From: an uncultured Flavobacteriales bacterium
GTDB taxonomy: Bacteria > Bacteroidota > Bacteroidia > Flavobacteriales_D > Crocinitomicaceae
Assembly: GCA_937973685.1 (NCBI GenBank)
Contig: CALJKJ010000029.1
Coordinates: 8,003-72,002, forward strand
Reading direction: 5' to 3'
Length of the DNA stretch: 64,000 bases
The position numbers were made by a program, and so were the translations under genes. This document shows positions 17,401 through 26,049 of this stretch, one piece after another (the first letter of the stretch is position 1; every line of letters starts with the position of its first letter). Below the pieces are notes generated by a model. The model made no database searches. It was not told the origin of the DNA and worked only from the letters and a program-made list of their open reading frames with translations.

Positions 17401-17799
17401 ATGTTTGGAAAAGGTAGCAGAATATATAGCATTGCTAAAATGAAATGTCCAAAATGTCAGGAAGGTCAATTTTTGAGTCACCATCCGTACGACATCAAAC
17501 ACGCAGGCGATTTATTGGAACATTGTCCTTCTTGTGGTATGAAATATGAAAAAGAACCTGGTTTTTATTATGGTGCAATGTATGTTTCTTATGCACTTGG
17601 TGTTGCACTTTTTGTAACCTGTTGGACATCTTTCAATTTGTTTTTCCCATGGATTGGTACAGGATGGCAAATTGGAATTATTGTTGGCGTTACTTTAGTA
17701 ACAGCGCCTTATTTGTATGCATTATCAAAAATAATTTGGGCAAATCTTTTCTTTAGTTATGATGACAAAGCCATCGAACAGCATCGCACGAATAACTGA
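17401..17799 (+). CDS. DUF983 membrane protein
   Basis: Small inner membrane protein of about 132 residues. The N-terminal part has two Cys pairs, CPKCQEG and CPSCGMKYEKEPGFYYGAMY, forming a probable zinc ribbon. Two hydrophobic helices follow (about 60-82 and 88-112). This layout is the DUF983 family, whose function is not established. The ATG at 17401 lies after the likely promoter; the TTG at 17383 lies inside it. The Crp-like gene begins 41 bases before this gene ends. Confidence 0.82.
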   Translation: MFGKGSRIYSIAKMKCPKCQEGQFLSHHPYDIKHAGDLLEHCPSCGMKYEKEPGFYYGAMYVSYALGVALFVTCWTSFNLFFPWIGTGWQIGIIVGVTLVTAPYLYALSKIIWANLFFSYDDKAIEQHRTNN

Positions 17800-18412
17800 T
17801 TCTTTTGGTTATTTGTTTGAACCTGCTTTGTTAGCTGAAATTGACAAAGTTGGAATTTGGACTGCTGTAAAAGCACACTCATCATTTATTGATGTGGGTG
17901 ATCCCATTCCTGGAATGCCTTTGCTATTGACAGGTTCCATGAAAATCATGCGGGAAGATTTAAAAGGCGATGAATTGTTATTGTATTACCTGGAAAGCGG
18001 CGATACATGTGCGATGACGCTGACTTGTTGCATGAGCGACTCGAAAAGTCAAGTACGCGCAATTGTAGAGGAAGATGCCGAATTGATTATTATTCCTGTG
18101 GAGAAAATGGAACAATGGATTGTTGATTTTCGTTCGTGGCGCTCATTCGTTCTCAATTCCTATAACAATCGTTTGAATGAGTTATTAACTGCAATTGATT
18201 CATTGGCTTTCAAAAAATTAGACGAGCGTTTGTGGACGTATTTAATTGACAAAGTAAAGATAACCTCATCGACTGATTTAACCATTACACACAATGAAAT
18301 TGCATACGAACTCAACTCTTCTCGTGTTGTGATTTCGCGATTACTCAAACAATTAGAAAATCAGGGTAAATTAAAAATGCACCGAAATTCTTTAGAAATA
18401 ATCGATTTTTAA
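17759..18412 (+). CDS. Crp/Fnr-family transcriptional regulator
   Basis: Predicted cyclic-nucleotide-binding-fold regulator, 217 residues. The N-terminal beta barrel runs to about 120. A long helix and a winged HTH follow (about 180-210, HNEIAYELNSSRVVISRLLK), the usual Crp recognition helix arrangement. Several Cys occur (in CAMTLTCCMS near residues 85-95), but the spacing is unlike the Fnr iron-sulfur set. The DUF983 reading frame overlaps its first 41 bases, so translation is coupled. Its targets are unknown. Confidence 0.85.
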   Translation: MMTKPSNSIARITDSFGYLFEPALLAEIDKVGIWTAVKAHSSFIDVGDPIPGMPLLLTGSMKIMREDLKGDELLLYYLESGDTCAMTLTCCMSDSKSQVRAIVEEDAELIIIPVEKMEQWIVDFRSWRSFVLNSYNNRLNELLTAIDSLAFKKLDERLWTYLIDKVKITSSTDLTITHNEIAYELNSSRVVISRLLKQLENQGKLKMHRNSLEIIDF

Positions 18413-18415
18413 TAA

Positions 18416-18446
18416 TAAAACTCCCAGCATTTACTGGGAGTTTTTT
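18416..18446. terminator. Bidirectional terminator
   Basis: The stem CTCCCAG / CTGGGAG (18421-18440) has A residues before it and six T after it. It lies between the converging regulator and DUF4139 genes. Confidence 0.85.
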
Positions 18447-18450
18447 CGTT

Positions 18451-20145
18451 TTAATTAACTTGAACGTTTTGTTCTTTCGGGTGCTTTAATTTGAATCCAT
18501 AGGTTACTTTCTTCGCTTCTTTTGGATCAAGGTTTATTTTCCACGTCAACTTTCCAGTCGATTTATCGTAATTCGCTTTACCAGTATCTGTATTTTCAAT
18601 TTTAATCGCTCCATTCGTTGTCAATGGAATTTGATCTTCCACGATTAATTGAATTTTCGTTCCTTTTAAATTTTTCATCGAAATTTCATAGGCAAATGAA
18701 CGTTCACGTTCACTTCCAATAATTTGATCTTTGGAATCTTTTTTCAATAAAATACGCTTCACTAAAATATTTGGATCTTTTCCGAGGCTCAAACGCAAAG
18801 TATCACTATTGCTTGACGGATCTAAATACGTTTCTCCAACATATGTTCCATCAAAAAAGATATTCGCTTGAGCAGGAACCAGTTGTAATTCATCCAATTT
18901 TACAATTTCAGCCATCAAATAAACTCCTGGATCTAATTTTGGAACAGTGTAGTAATTATACGAAGCCGCCAAATCAACATTTCGAACCAACACCATATGC
19001 TCTTGACCATCTGCTTCAATAGTATATGGTAAATCAATTTTATATTCAGCTGATAACACACGCTCAATCATCGTAGTAAACTCGTACGACTGCTGTCCAT
19101 TTGCAATGTACACCTCTTGTGTATCTGCTCCTTCTTTTTTCTCATCATCTCTGTTGTCTTTGAAATATGCAACTGCTGGTTTTTCTGCAATACTAACGGA
19201 ATTCAAACGACCATTCATGTTTCCATATAAATTCATATAGTCCACATACCAAGGATGTAATTCAGGTTTTGTTTTGTTTTGATACGGATCATTTGTTGAC
19301 AAAGTCAAACGTACATCGTCCCACTTTTCACCTGTACTTTGGCTGATAGTTGCTTTGTATGTCAAGTTTACTTTTCCAGTTTCAATATCTGCACGCAAAT
19401 CATACGTTGGTACCCAACTTGCTCCTGATGCCAAATAAGAAATAGCTAATTTTCCAGTGACAGTCTCTTTCGCTTGCAAAGTAATCAACAAGCGGTGAAT
19501 TGGGCCTTTGTTTTCGATTGGTGTATTTGACGATTGGTAATTCATTAACTCTTGCAATCGCACGTTCATTTTAGATAAGCGCGCTTCTTTTCCTTTTTTA
19601 CGAGCATTTAACACTTGAATCTTTTTATTTAATTCATTCATTTTGACTTGATAATAATCCAAGGTTTGTTTCAATAATTGAATGGAATCATTGACTTTTC
19701 CTTGCCCACGAACAGCGCCATTATTGGATAAAATGTTCTTTGTCATCGTTAACACGTCAATTTCATCTTGAATTTCTTTCACATCAAAACCAACCTGATC
19801 CATTGAGTCTTTCAATTGGCTAATATCGTTTCTGATTTTTAATGGCAAACCATTTAACTCCACCTTTACAGGTTTTGGATAATAGGCATCGTATTTCGAA
19901 TCAATAAGCACTACATTTCCGAATGCTTTCACTTGCAAGGACTTGGGGTCGATGTTCGGTGACACACCTTCAATAATCAACTCGGTAATTCCCGGTTTGA
20001 CAGTAAAGTTTGCTTTTCTGTGAATTTGAGCACCATTCGTATAAACGGTTACTTCCGACAATGTTGATTTGATTGTTTCTTTTTCGGAAGCCAATAAGGA
20101 CTGTGCGATGAATAAGAGAAACAAAAGAGAAACTGATCTTTTCAT
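18451..20145 (-). CDS. DUF4139/DUF4140 (mucoidy inhibitor A-like) secreted protein
   Basis: Protein of 564 residues with a signal peptide (about 1-19, cleaved after SLLAS). It has an N-terminal DUF4140 domain (about 30-130), a coiled coil (about 140-210, rich in Lys, Leu and Asn) and a C-terminal DUF4139 beta domain (about 225-560) that includes YLASGASWVPTYDLRAD. Related proteins are called mucoidy inhibitor A-like, but their molecular role is not established. It is likely periplasmic or surface-bound and monocistronic, since the glmM terminator lies upstream. Confidence 0.85.
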   Translation of the reverse strand: MKRSVSLLFLLFIAQSLLASEKETIKSTLSEVTVYTNGAQIHRKANFTVKPGITELIIEGVSPNIDPKSLQVKAFGNVVLIDSKYDAYYPKPVKVELNGLPLKIRNDISQLKDSMDQVGFDVKEIQDEIDVLTMTKNILSNNGAVRGQGKVNDSIQLLKQTLDYYQVKMNELNKKIQVLNARKKGKEARLSKMNVRLQELMNYQSSNTPIENKGPIHRLLITLQAKETVTGKLAISYLASGASWVPTYDLRADIETGKVNLTYKATISQSTGEKWDDVRLTLSTNDPYQNKTKPELHPWYVDYMNLYGNMNGRLNSVSIAEKPAVAYFKDNRDDEKKEGADTQEVYIANGQQSYEFTTMIERVLSAEYKIDLPYTIEADGQEHMVLVRNVDLAASYNYYTVPKLDPGVYLMAEIVKLDELQLVPAQANIFFDGTYVGETYLDPSSNSDTLRLSLGKDPNILVKRILLKKDSKDQIIGSERERSFAYEISMKNLKGTKIQLIVEDQIPLTTNGAIKIENTDTGKANYDKSTGKLTWKINLDPKEAKKVTYGFKLKHPKEQNVQVN

Positions 20146-20192
20146 AATTACTGTTTTTTGTTCTGTACAATTAACTGTTGATTTGGTTCAAG

Positions 20193-20222
20193 CAAAAAAA
20201 AGGCCAACTTTAAGTTGACCTC
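20193..20222 (-). terminator. Terminator of the TPR-ribH-glmM operon
   Basis: On the minus strand, AGGTCAACTT pairs with AAGTTGGCCT (one G-U pair), followed by eight T. It lies five bases after the glmM stop. Confidence 0.82.
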
Positions 20223-20226
20223 TGTT

Positions 20227-21615
20227 TTATGCAATTAGTTGCTTTATTTCTTGAATAATTTTATCTGCTAAATCAGAAGCTGCTTGCGTGTCTTTACTTT
20301 CGGTATAGATCCGAATGATTGGCTCTGTATTACTTTTTCGTAAGTGAACCCACTCTTTTTCTATATAAATCTTCACACCATCAGTTGTGTCGACTTCAAA
20401 AGCAGCATACTTATGAGCCATCGCCTTCAAAATTGCATCGACATCAATTCCAGGCGAAAGATCAATCTTTTTCTTCGCCATTTCATAATTAGGATACGAT
20501 GCACGCAATGCCGTCATCGACAATTGTTTGTTTGCAAAGTGCGTTAAAAACAATGCGATACCAACCAACGAATCGCGGCCATAGTGCAAGTCCGGATAAA
20601 TGATTCCTCCATTTCCTTCGCCACCAATAACAGCTTTTACCTCTTTCATTTTTTGTACCACATTTACTTCACCTACTGCAGCTGCATGGTACGATTGACC
20701 AATCACTTCAGTGATATCTCTCAAAGCGCGTGTTGAACTCAAATTAGAAACCGTTGCTCCTGGTCGTTTTGCTAATAAATAATCAGCAACAGCAACCAAG
20801 GTATATTCTTCTCCAAACATCGAACCGTCTTCGTTCACCAATGCCAATCGATCAACATCTGGATCAACAGTAATTCCCATGTGCGCCTTTTCGGACACAA
20901 CTACTGCAGACAATTCTGTTAAATGCTCTGCAAGCGGTTCTGGATTGTGTGGGAAATGTCCTGTTGGATCACAGTATAATTCAATGATATTTTCTACACC
21001 TAATGCTTTTAGTAAAGCTGGAACTGCGATTCCACCAGTTGAATTCACAGCATCTACAACAATTTTTAAATTGGCTGCTTTGATTGCTGAAACATCAACA
21101 TCACTCAATGCTAATATTGCTGATATGTGTCGTTCGATAGCCGTTTCATCTGTTGTTAATTTACCCAAATCATCAACTTCTGCAAACGAAAAGTCGGCAG
21201 TTGCAGCGATATTTAATAAATCTTCACCTTCAGCACCAGAAATAAATTCGCCTTTTTCATTCAACAATTTCAATGCATTCCATTGTTTTGGATTGTGGCT
21301 TGCGGTTAATATAATTCCTCCGTTAGCATGATGATATGGAACAGCCATTTCAACAGTTGGTGTAGTTGACAAACCTAAGTCAATTACATTTATTCCCGAT
21401 CCTATCAAGGTTTGAATTACTAATCCCGCAATCATTTCACCAGAAATACGTGCATCTCTTCCAACTACAACAGTTAATTGTTTGTTTGGAAAACGTTTTT
21501 TCAACCAAGATCCGTAAGCTGCAGCGAAAAGTACGCTATCAATTGGTGTTAGTGCATCACCCGGTGCGCCTCCTATTGTCCCTCTGATACCAGAGATTGA
21601 TTTGATTAAGGTCAT
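20227..21615 (-). CDS. glmM: Phosphoglucosamine mutase
   Basis: Converts glucosamine 6-phosphate to glucosamine 1-phosphate for peptidoglycan and LPS precursors. In its 462 residues the phosphoserine loop ILTASHNPKQWNALK lies near 100, the metal loop DPDVDRLALV near 240, the sugar loop GGEGNGGIIYP near 325 and the phosphate loop RKSNTEPIIRIYTE near 425. The N-terminal SISGIRGTIGG and the sugar loop EGNGG set it apart from the glucomutase-type paralogue at 1360-2769. It is last in an operon with the TPR gene and ribH (10 bases after ribH). Confidence 0.88.
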   Translation of the reverse strand: MTLIKSISGIRGTIGGAPGDALTPIDSVLFAAAYGSWLKKRFPNKQLTVVVGRDARISGEMIAGLVIQTLIGSGINVIDLGLSTTPTVEMAVPYHHANGGIILTASHNPKQWNALKLLNEKGEFISGAEGEDLLNIAATADFSFAEVDDLGKLTTDETAIERHISAILALSDVDVSAIKAANLKIVVDAVNSTGGIAVPALLKALGVENIIELYCDPTGHFPHNPEPLAEHLTELSAVVVSEKAHMGITVDPDVDRLALVNEDGSMFGEEYTLVAVADYLLAKRPGATVSNLSSTRALRDITEVIGQSYHAAAVGEVNVVQKMKEVKAVIGGEGNGGIIYPDLHYGRDSLVGIALFLTHFANKQLSMTALRASYPNYEMAKKKIDLSPGIDVDAILKAMAHKYAAFEVDTTDGVKIYIEKEWVHLRKSNTEPIIRIYTESKDTQAASDLADKIIQEIKQLIA

Positions 21616-21625
21616 TTGAATGGTA

Positions 21626-22111
21626 TTAACAATTTTTCTTTAAATCGATCATTTTGAGAACAGTAACAGCAGCTTCTACTCCTTTGTTTCCATGCTTTCC
21701 TCCTGCTCTATCTATTGACTGTTGTTCGGTATTGTCTGTTAACAAACAAAATGCAACTGGTTTATCATATTTCAGATTCACTTCCATGATTCCATTTGTT
21801 GTTCCGGAACAAACAAAATCAAAATGTCTTGTTTCTCCTTGAATAACGACACCAATAGCAATAATTCCATCAACATTAGTTTGTGCTAACCACTGAGCAG
21901 CCAAAGGCAATTCAAAAGCACCTGGAACTCTTTTTAGCTGAATATTTTCCTCTTTCACACCACTTTCAATCAAGGTTGTAACAGCTCCTGCTAATAATTT
22001 TGAGGTAATGTGATCGTTCCATTCAGAAACAACAATGCCGATTGAAAAATCGGCACCGTTTGGAATTGTATTTTTATCGTAATCCGATAAGTTTTTTAAG
22101 CTTGTAGCCAC
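21626..22111 (-). CDS. ribH: 6,7-dimethyl-8-ribityllumazine synthase
   Basis: Penultimate step of riboflavin synthesis. At 161 residues it is typical. Substrate-binding blocks are visible: FSIGIVVSEWNDHIT near 22-36, VPGAFELPLAAQWLA near 62-76, AIGVVIQGETRHFDFVC near 85-101 with the catalytic His, and a late GGKHGNKG near 138. The start is GTG at 22111. It lies 5 bases after the TPR gene, and no other riboflavin gene is nearby, as in many Bacteroidota. Confidence 0.96.
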   Translation of the reverse strand: MATSLKNLSDYDKNTIPNGADFSIGIVVSEWNDHITSKLLAGAVTTLIESGVKEENIQLKRVPGAFELPLAAQWLAQTNVDGIIAIGVVIQGETRHFDFVCSGTTNGIMEVNLKYDKPVAFCLLTDNTEQQSIDRAGGKHGNKGVEAAVTVLKMIDLKKNC

Positions 22112-22116
22112 GTTAA

Positions 22117-22755
22117 TTATTTTTTATTTGAAGCTCTTGCGATGTATTTCTCTATTTTTTTCTGATCAGCATACATAGCGAAATTATCACGAATTTTTTC
22201 GTACAATTCTGTAGCTTTCGCAAAATCTTTCAATTCCATTTCAGCAACTAATCCTGCTTTGAATAAATATTCTGGAGAAGTAAATTCGTTTTCATTTTTT
22301 GCAGCAGCATCTTCGTACATATCTAATGCATCTTTGAATCTACCTAATTCTGAATAACAATCACCTTGTAATCCAATTACACGAACTGAAGTATACGTGT
22401 CGCTAATCGAAACACCGTCTAACAAATCCAATGCTTTTTTGAAGTTTCCTTTTGTCATATATTGACGCGCTAAGGTAAATTGAGCAATCTCACCACCTTT
22501 CGTTCCATCATATTTTTTAACAACTGGTTCTAATGCAGCAATTGCAGCGTCGGTAGAATCTTTAGCAGCTAAATTTAAACCTGGGTAAATTGCATTGTAA
22601 GATTTCTCTTCTTTTGGAGCAAAAATCAATTGTTTGTAAGCAATGTATCCGATAATTATTACAACTAAAGCAACAACAGCAATTGTTGCAGTTTTCAAGC
22701 GTTTGTTTTCTTGAAATTGTTTTTTAATAGCTTCTAATCCGTTTGTTTGTGACAT
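22117..22755 (-). CDS. TPR membrane protein (YfgM-like)
   Basis: Protein of 212 residues with a short cytosolic N-terminus, one transmembrane helix (about 22-43) and then TPR-like helical pairs facing the periplasm (about 75-205, with GDCYSELGRFKDALDMYEDA as a clear TPR unit). This layout resembles YfgM/tetratricopeptide anchors, but assignment to that family is inference. It is first in the operon with ribH and glmM. Confidence 0.75.
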   Translation of the reverse strand: MSQTNGLEAIKKQFQENKRLKTATIAVVALVVIIIGYIAYKQLIFAPKEEKSYNAIYPGLNLAAKDSTDAAIAALEPVVKKYDGTKGGEIAQFTLARQYMTKGNFKKALDLLDGVSISDTYTSVRVIGLQGDCYSELGRFKDALDMYEDAAAKNENEFTSPEYLFKAGLVAEMELKDFAKATELYEKIRDNFAMYADQKKIEKYIARASNKK

Positions 22756-22777
22756 GTATAATAATATTTAAGCATTG

Positions 22778-22785
22778 CAAAAATA
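22778..22785 (-). promoter_or_regulatory. -7 element for TPR-ribH-glmM
   Basis: TATTTTTG on the minus strand, exact consensus, about 23 bases upstream of the TPR gene ATG. Confidence 0.5.
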
Positions 22786-22881
22786 ATCTTTTTTTCCAAT
22801 CAGCAATTCAATCTTTGAAAGAGATAACTGAACTTTATTAAAAAAAATAAAGGTTTACAGTATTTCAACGATTAAAACAGG

Positions 22882-22889
22882 TATCTTTG
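22882..22889 (+). promoter_or_regulatory. -7 element for the B12-riboswitch transcript
   Basis: TATCTTTG, exact consensus. It lies about 30 bases before the conserved start of the cobalamin riboswitch. Confidence 0.6.
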
Positions 22890-22909
22890 TGACGGTTTTT
22901 GGTTCTTGA

Positions 22910-23060
22910 TTTGATCAAGATTAAAAGGGAATTCGGTGAAAATCCGAGACTGTATCTGCAGCTGTAACCTTTGTAAACGATGCTTCATAAATGTCACTGG
23001 GTGTAAACTTGGGAAGGCGAAGTTATCGGAAGGAAGTCAGAATACCTGCCTCAAACTATT
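22910..23060 (+). ncRNA. Cobalamin riboswitch
   Basis: The conserved elements of the adenosylcobalamin/B12 aptamer appear in order: AAAGGGAATTCGGTG at 22924-22938 followed by AAAATCCGAGACTG, the core GCAGCTGTAACC (22968-22979), GTCACTGGGTG near 22993-23003, GGGAAGGCGAAG near 23011-23022, and the closing AGTCAGAATACCTGCC at 23035-23050. It sits between a -7 element and a four-gene operon of surface and receptor proteins, so cobalamin probably represses uptake. About 110 bases lie between the aptamer and the first ATG; this part must contain the expression platform, but I cannot assign a hairpin with confidence. Confidence 0.95.
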
Positions 23061-23174
23061 GAATGAAGACTTCAGATTAAAGTCCGGTTCAGATTTGGAA
23101 ACCTTTTCCAAGTTTTGTGCTATTCTCTGACTTTTTCATTTGCTTTTATTTAGTTGTAATTTAAACAGTAAGCA

Positions 23175-24128
23175 ATGAAAAAAATTGTAGTATGCTTGGC
23201 ATTTTGCTCAGCAGGATTGGTTTATTCCCAATCAGTTGTAACGTTTGAAGACCTTACGTTAATCCCCAATTCACATTATACAGGTTCGGACGGACTTGGT
23301 GGATTCACTTCTAATGGCGTTTTCTTTGAAAACACGTACGATGCTAACTTCGGATTTTGGTCCGGTGGTTTTATCTATTCCAATTCAAATGATACCACAA
23401 CAGCAGGTTTTACCAATGATTATTCAGCTATTACTGGCACTGGAGCAAATGGTGGTGGCATTTATGCAGTCAATTACTATGGAAATATTGATTTCACATC
23501 TCCCAAAGTTGTTTCTTCAATCGCATTAACAAACACCACTTTTGCTTATTTATCGATGTTGAATGGCGATGGTTTTGCAAAAAAGTTCGGTGATACAATC
23601 AATGCGAATGGAGAAAATGATGGTTCTAACGGCGAGGACTTTTTTCGCTTACGCATACTTGGAAAGGACCAAAACAGTACTATCACAGATTCTGTAATTG
23701 TTTACTTGGCAGACTACCGCTTTTCAGACAATAGTCAAGATTACATTCTCAAAGATTGGCTTACAGTCGATTTATCCGCTCTTGGTGCAATCCAGTTTCT
23801 GGAATTTGAATTGAGTTCGTCTGATATTGGATCATGGGGAATGAACACTCCCGCTTACTTTGCTTTGGATAATCTTGTTTATGGTGAATTAGGGATCTCG
23901 GAAAAGGAGGAAACTATCGTTATCTATCCAAATCCAACAAGCGATTACATTCACATCAACCAACACCAAGGCACTGCAACATTGTTAACGATGGACGGGC
24001 ATATCGTATCTCGTATCGATTTAACGACAAACAATGTAATATCGTTAGAAAAATATGCAGTAGGAACTTATTTGTTGCTTGTTTCCAACGAAAAAAGCAC
24101 CTCTCAAACAATCGTTTCGAAAAAATAA
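23175..24128 (+). CDS. DUF4465 secreted protein with T9SS sorting domain
   Basis: First gene under the cobalamin riboswitch, 317 residues. It has a signal peptide (about 1-18, cut after VYSQ), a DUF4465 domain (about 20-235: VTFEDLTL, GGFTSNGVFFENTYD, FGFWSGGFIYSN, GGGIYAVNYYG) and a C-terminal type IX secretion sorting domain (about 240-317, VIYPNPTSDYIHI). It should be exported to the cell surface. Bacteroides B12 operons encode additional surface B12-binding proteins next to BtuB, so a similar role is likely here, but binding is inferred from position only. Confidence 0.85.
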   Translation: MKKIVVCLAFCSAGLVYSQSVVTFEDLTLIPNSHYTGSDGLGGFTSNGVFFENTYDANFGFWSGGFIYSNSNDTTTAGFTNDYSAITGTGANGGGIYAVNYYGNIDFTSPKVVSSIALTNTTFAYLSMLNGDGFAKKFGDTINANGENDGSNGEDFFRLRILGKDQNSTITDSVIVYLADYRFSDNSQDYILKDWLTVDLSALGAIQFLEFELSSSDIGSWGMNTPAYFALDNLVYGELGISEKEETIVIYPNPTSDYIHINQHQGTATLLTMDGHIVSRIDLTTNNVISLEKYAVGTYLLLVSNEKSTSQTIVSKK

Positions 24129-24129
24129 C

Positions 24130-26049
24130 ATGCTGAAAACAATCCTGTTTCTTGGCGCGTTTACGCTTACTTTTATTTCTTTTTCGCAATACAAAGAAAT
24201 CGAAGAAGTGATTTTGATTGGGAAATCTGTTGATTCAACACGGATTTATCGCTTGGACGAAAAACGAATACTAGCAAAAAACGCGTGTGATGTTGGCGAT
24301 TTGATGCGCTTATTCCCTGGAGTTCAGGTAACAAGCTATGGTGGAATTGGCGGATTAAAAACGGCTAATTTCAGAAGTTTGGGCGCTGGTCAGACGAGTG
24401 TTGTTTTTGATTACCAAGCACAATCTACCACGCAAAGTGGCGCAACAGATCTTGGATTAATTCCAGCGGATTTCATATCCGAAATTGCAGTCATTCAACA
24501 AGCAAGTACAGATATCCTGCTTCCTATTAAAAGTAAGTTGAGTGGAACGATTTTAGCTATTCAAACCAAACATCAAGCTGCTACTTACAAGAAAAACGGA
24601 TTGGTTGGAATGCAAACGGGTTCTTTTGGATTAATCGAAGGATTTGCTTTTGGTCAGAAACGTTGGGAGAAATTGAAAATAAGTATTTCTGGAAAATCTC
24701 GGTTTTATAACGGTGCATTTCCGTTTACCTACAACAATGGTGCAACTCAAGTACATACAACACGAAAAAATAACCAAGTGATTGATCATTATGGTATGTT
24801 TTCTTGTAGTTATACTCCAGCAAAAAACCACTTGCTTTCATTGGGAATAAGCGGGAACAGTTACGACAAACAACTCCCTGGAGCAATCATTTTTTATAAT
24901 GAACATGCCAAACAATACTTAAGCGGTAATGAACTTGACTTTCAACTGCGTCATTTGTACACTGGCAAAAAGATACAACTGAAATCACAGCTCAATCATC
25001 AAATCAATCAACTCACCTATACCGATTCAAATTATTTGAATGCAGCTGGATTTTTAAAAAACGAGTTTCACGCTCAACAAACAGACGGTGAACTGCAATT
25101 AAAATTGACGTTAACAAATAAAACAAGCTGTTTGATTGGCTCGAGTGTTCGCAACGAAAAATTGGTCGCAGCTACACTGAGTTTGTTACCCAACCGAACT
25201 GTTTCTGAATCAATGCTCGGAATAACTACCAATTACTTTGGTGTGTTAAACGGACAAGTTGGATTGCTTGCTTACACAGCTAATTTTTCGGACAAAACAG
25301 CTGCAAAAACTTACATTTTACCTAGTGTTGATTGGTTGATCAAACGCAAACAAATTGCTTTTGGAGTTGCTTTTCGACAATCGCTGCGTTTGCCTACTTT
25401 TTCCGAATTATACTACCAACAAATTGGCAATAACCAGCTTTTACCCGAAAAAGGAAGTCAATTTTCACTGCGCATGTTGCATACGTATCAGCGAAAAAGA
25501 ATGATTTTTCAGACGATTATTCAACCGTTTTTCGCGCATGTAACCAATAAAATCAACGCGATACCTTCCAAGAATTTATTCATTTGGAGCATTCAAAACA
25601 TTGGTAAAACGCGTGCTTTTGGGACTGAATTTTCCGAACAGATGAATAGTCGCTTGGGGAAAGGAATCATTGGAATGGCTGTAAATTATACCTTTCAATA
25701 TTGCGTTGACATAACTGATCCAGCAAGCCCAACGTATAACAATCTCATCAGCTATTCTCCTTTACATTCGGGCGGAATCGAACTCAATTATAATTGGAAT
25801 AGTTGGCGCGTTTTTAGCCAATTCAATTACCAAGGAAAACGTTATGCATTGAATGAGAGTATTCCTGCCAATGAACTTGCTGCTTTCAATACTATAGATA
25901 TCGGAGGTTCTTATCGTTTCGAAAAAAATAACCGTTCATTCAATATACGCATGACAGTTAACAATTTGACCAATAAATTCAATAGTTACATCAACTTTTT
26001 TGTCTTGCCTGGAATCAACATTAATATGAAATTAAATTATGAAATTTAG
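24130..26049 (+). CDS. btuB: TonB-dependent cobalamin receptor (BtuB-like)
   Basis: Outer membrane receptor of about 639 residues. A signal peptide (about 1-20) is followed by a plug domain (about 22-140; NACDVGDLMRLFPGVQVTSYG and the TNFRSLGAGQTSVVFD-like stretch) and then a 22-strand-type beta barrel with alternating hydrophobic strands to the C-terminus. I chose the ATG at 24130, one base after the previous stop, because the signal peptide begins there; the longer frame from 24079 adds 17 residues without signal features. Its size is that of BtuB rather than of SusC-type receptors. The riboswitch makes B12 or cobinamide the likely substrate. Confidence 0.85.
   Translation: MLKTILFLGAFTLTFISFSQYKEIEEVILIGKSVDSTRIYRLDEKRILAKNACDVGDLMRLFPGVQVTSYGGIGGLKTANFRSLGAGQTSVVFDYQAQSTTQSGATDLGLIPADFISEIAVIQQASTDILLPIKSKLSGTILAIQTKHQAATYKKNGLVGMQTGSFGLIEGFAFGQKRWEKLKISISGKSRFYNGAFPFTYNNGATQVHTTRKNNQVIDHYGMFSCSYTPAKNHLLSLGISGNSYDKQLPGAIIFYNEHAKQYLSGNELDFQLRHLYTGKKIQLKSQLNHQINQLTYTDSNYLNAAGFLKNEFHAQQTDGELQLKLTLTNKTSCLIGSSVRNEKLVAATLSLLPNRTVSESMLGITTNYFGVLNGQVGLLAYTANFSDKTAAKTYILPSVDWLIKRKQIAFGVAFRQSLRLPTFSELYYQQIGNNQLLPEKGSQFSLRMLHTYQRKRMIFQTIIQPFFAHVTNKINAIPSKNLFIWSIQNIGKTRAFGTEFSEQMNSRLGKGIIGMAVNYTFQYCVDITDPASPTYNNLISYSPLHSGGIELNYNWNSWRVFSQFNYQGKRYALNESIPANELAAFNTIDIGGSYRFEKNNRSFNIRMTVNNLTNKFNSYINFFVLPGININMKLNYEI

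Noticed and set aside
17762..18412. Crp/Fnr regulator as an Fnr-type iron-sulfur oxygen sensor
   Set aside because: Cysteines are present, but not in the N-terminal spacing used by Fnr.
20879..21331. 150-codon frame opposite glmM
   Set aside because: Antisense shadow of a conserved enzyme gene with no family resemblance.
24079..24129. Longer N-terminus for the BtuB-like receptor
   Set aside because: It overlaps the DUF4465 gene, lacks signal features, and the signal peptide begins at the ATG at 24130.
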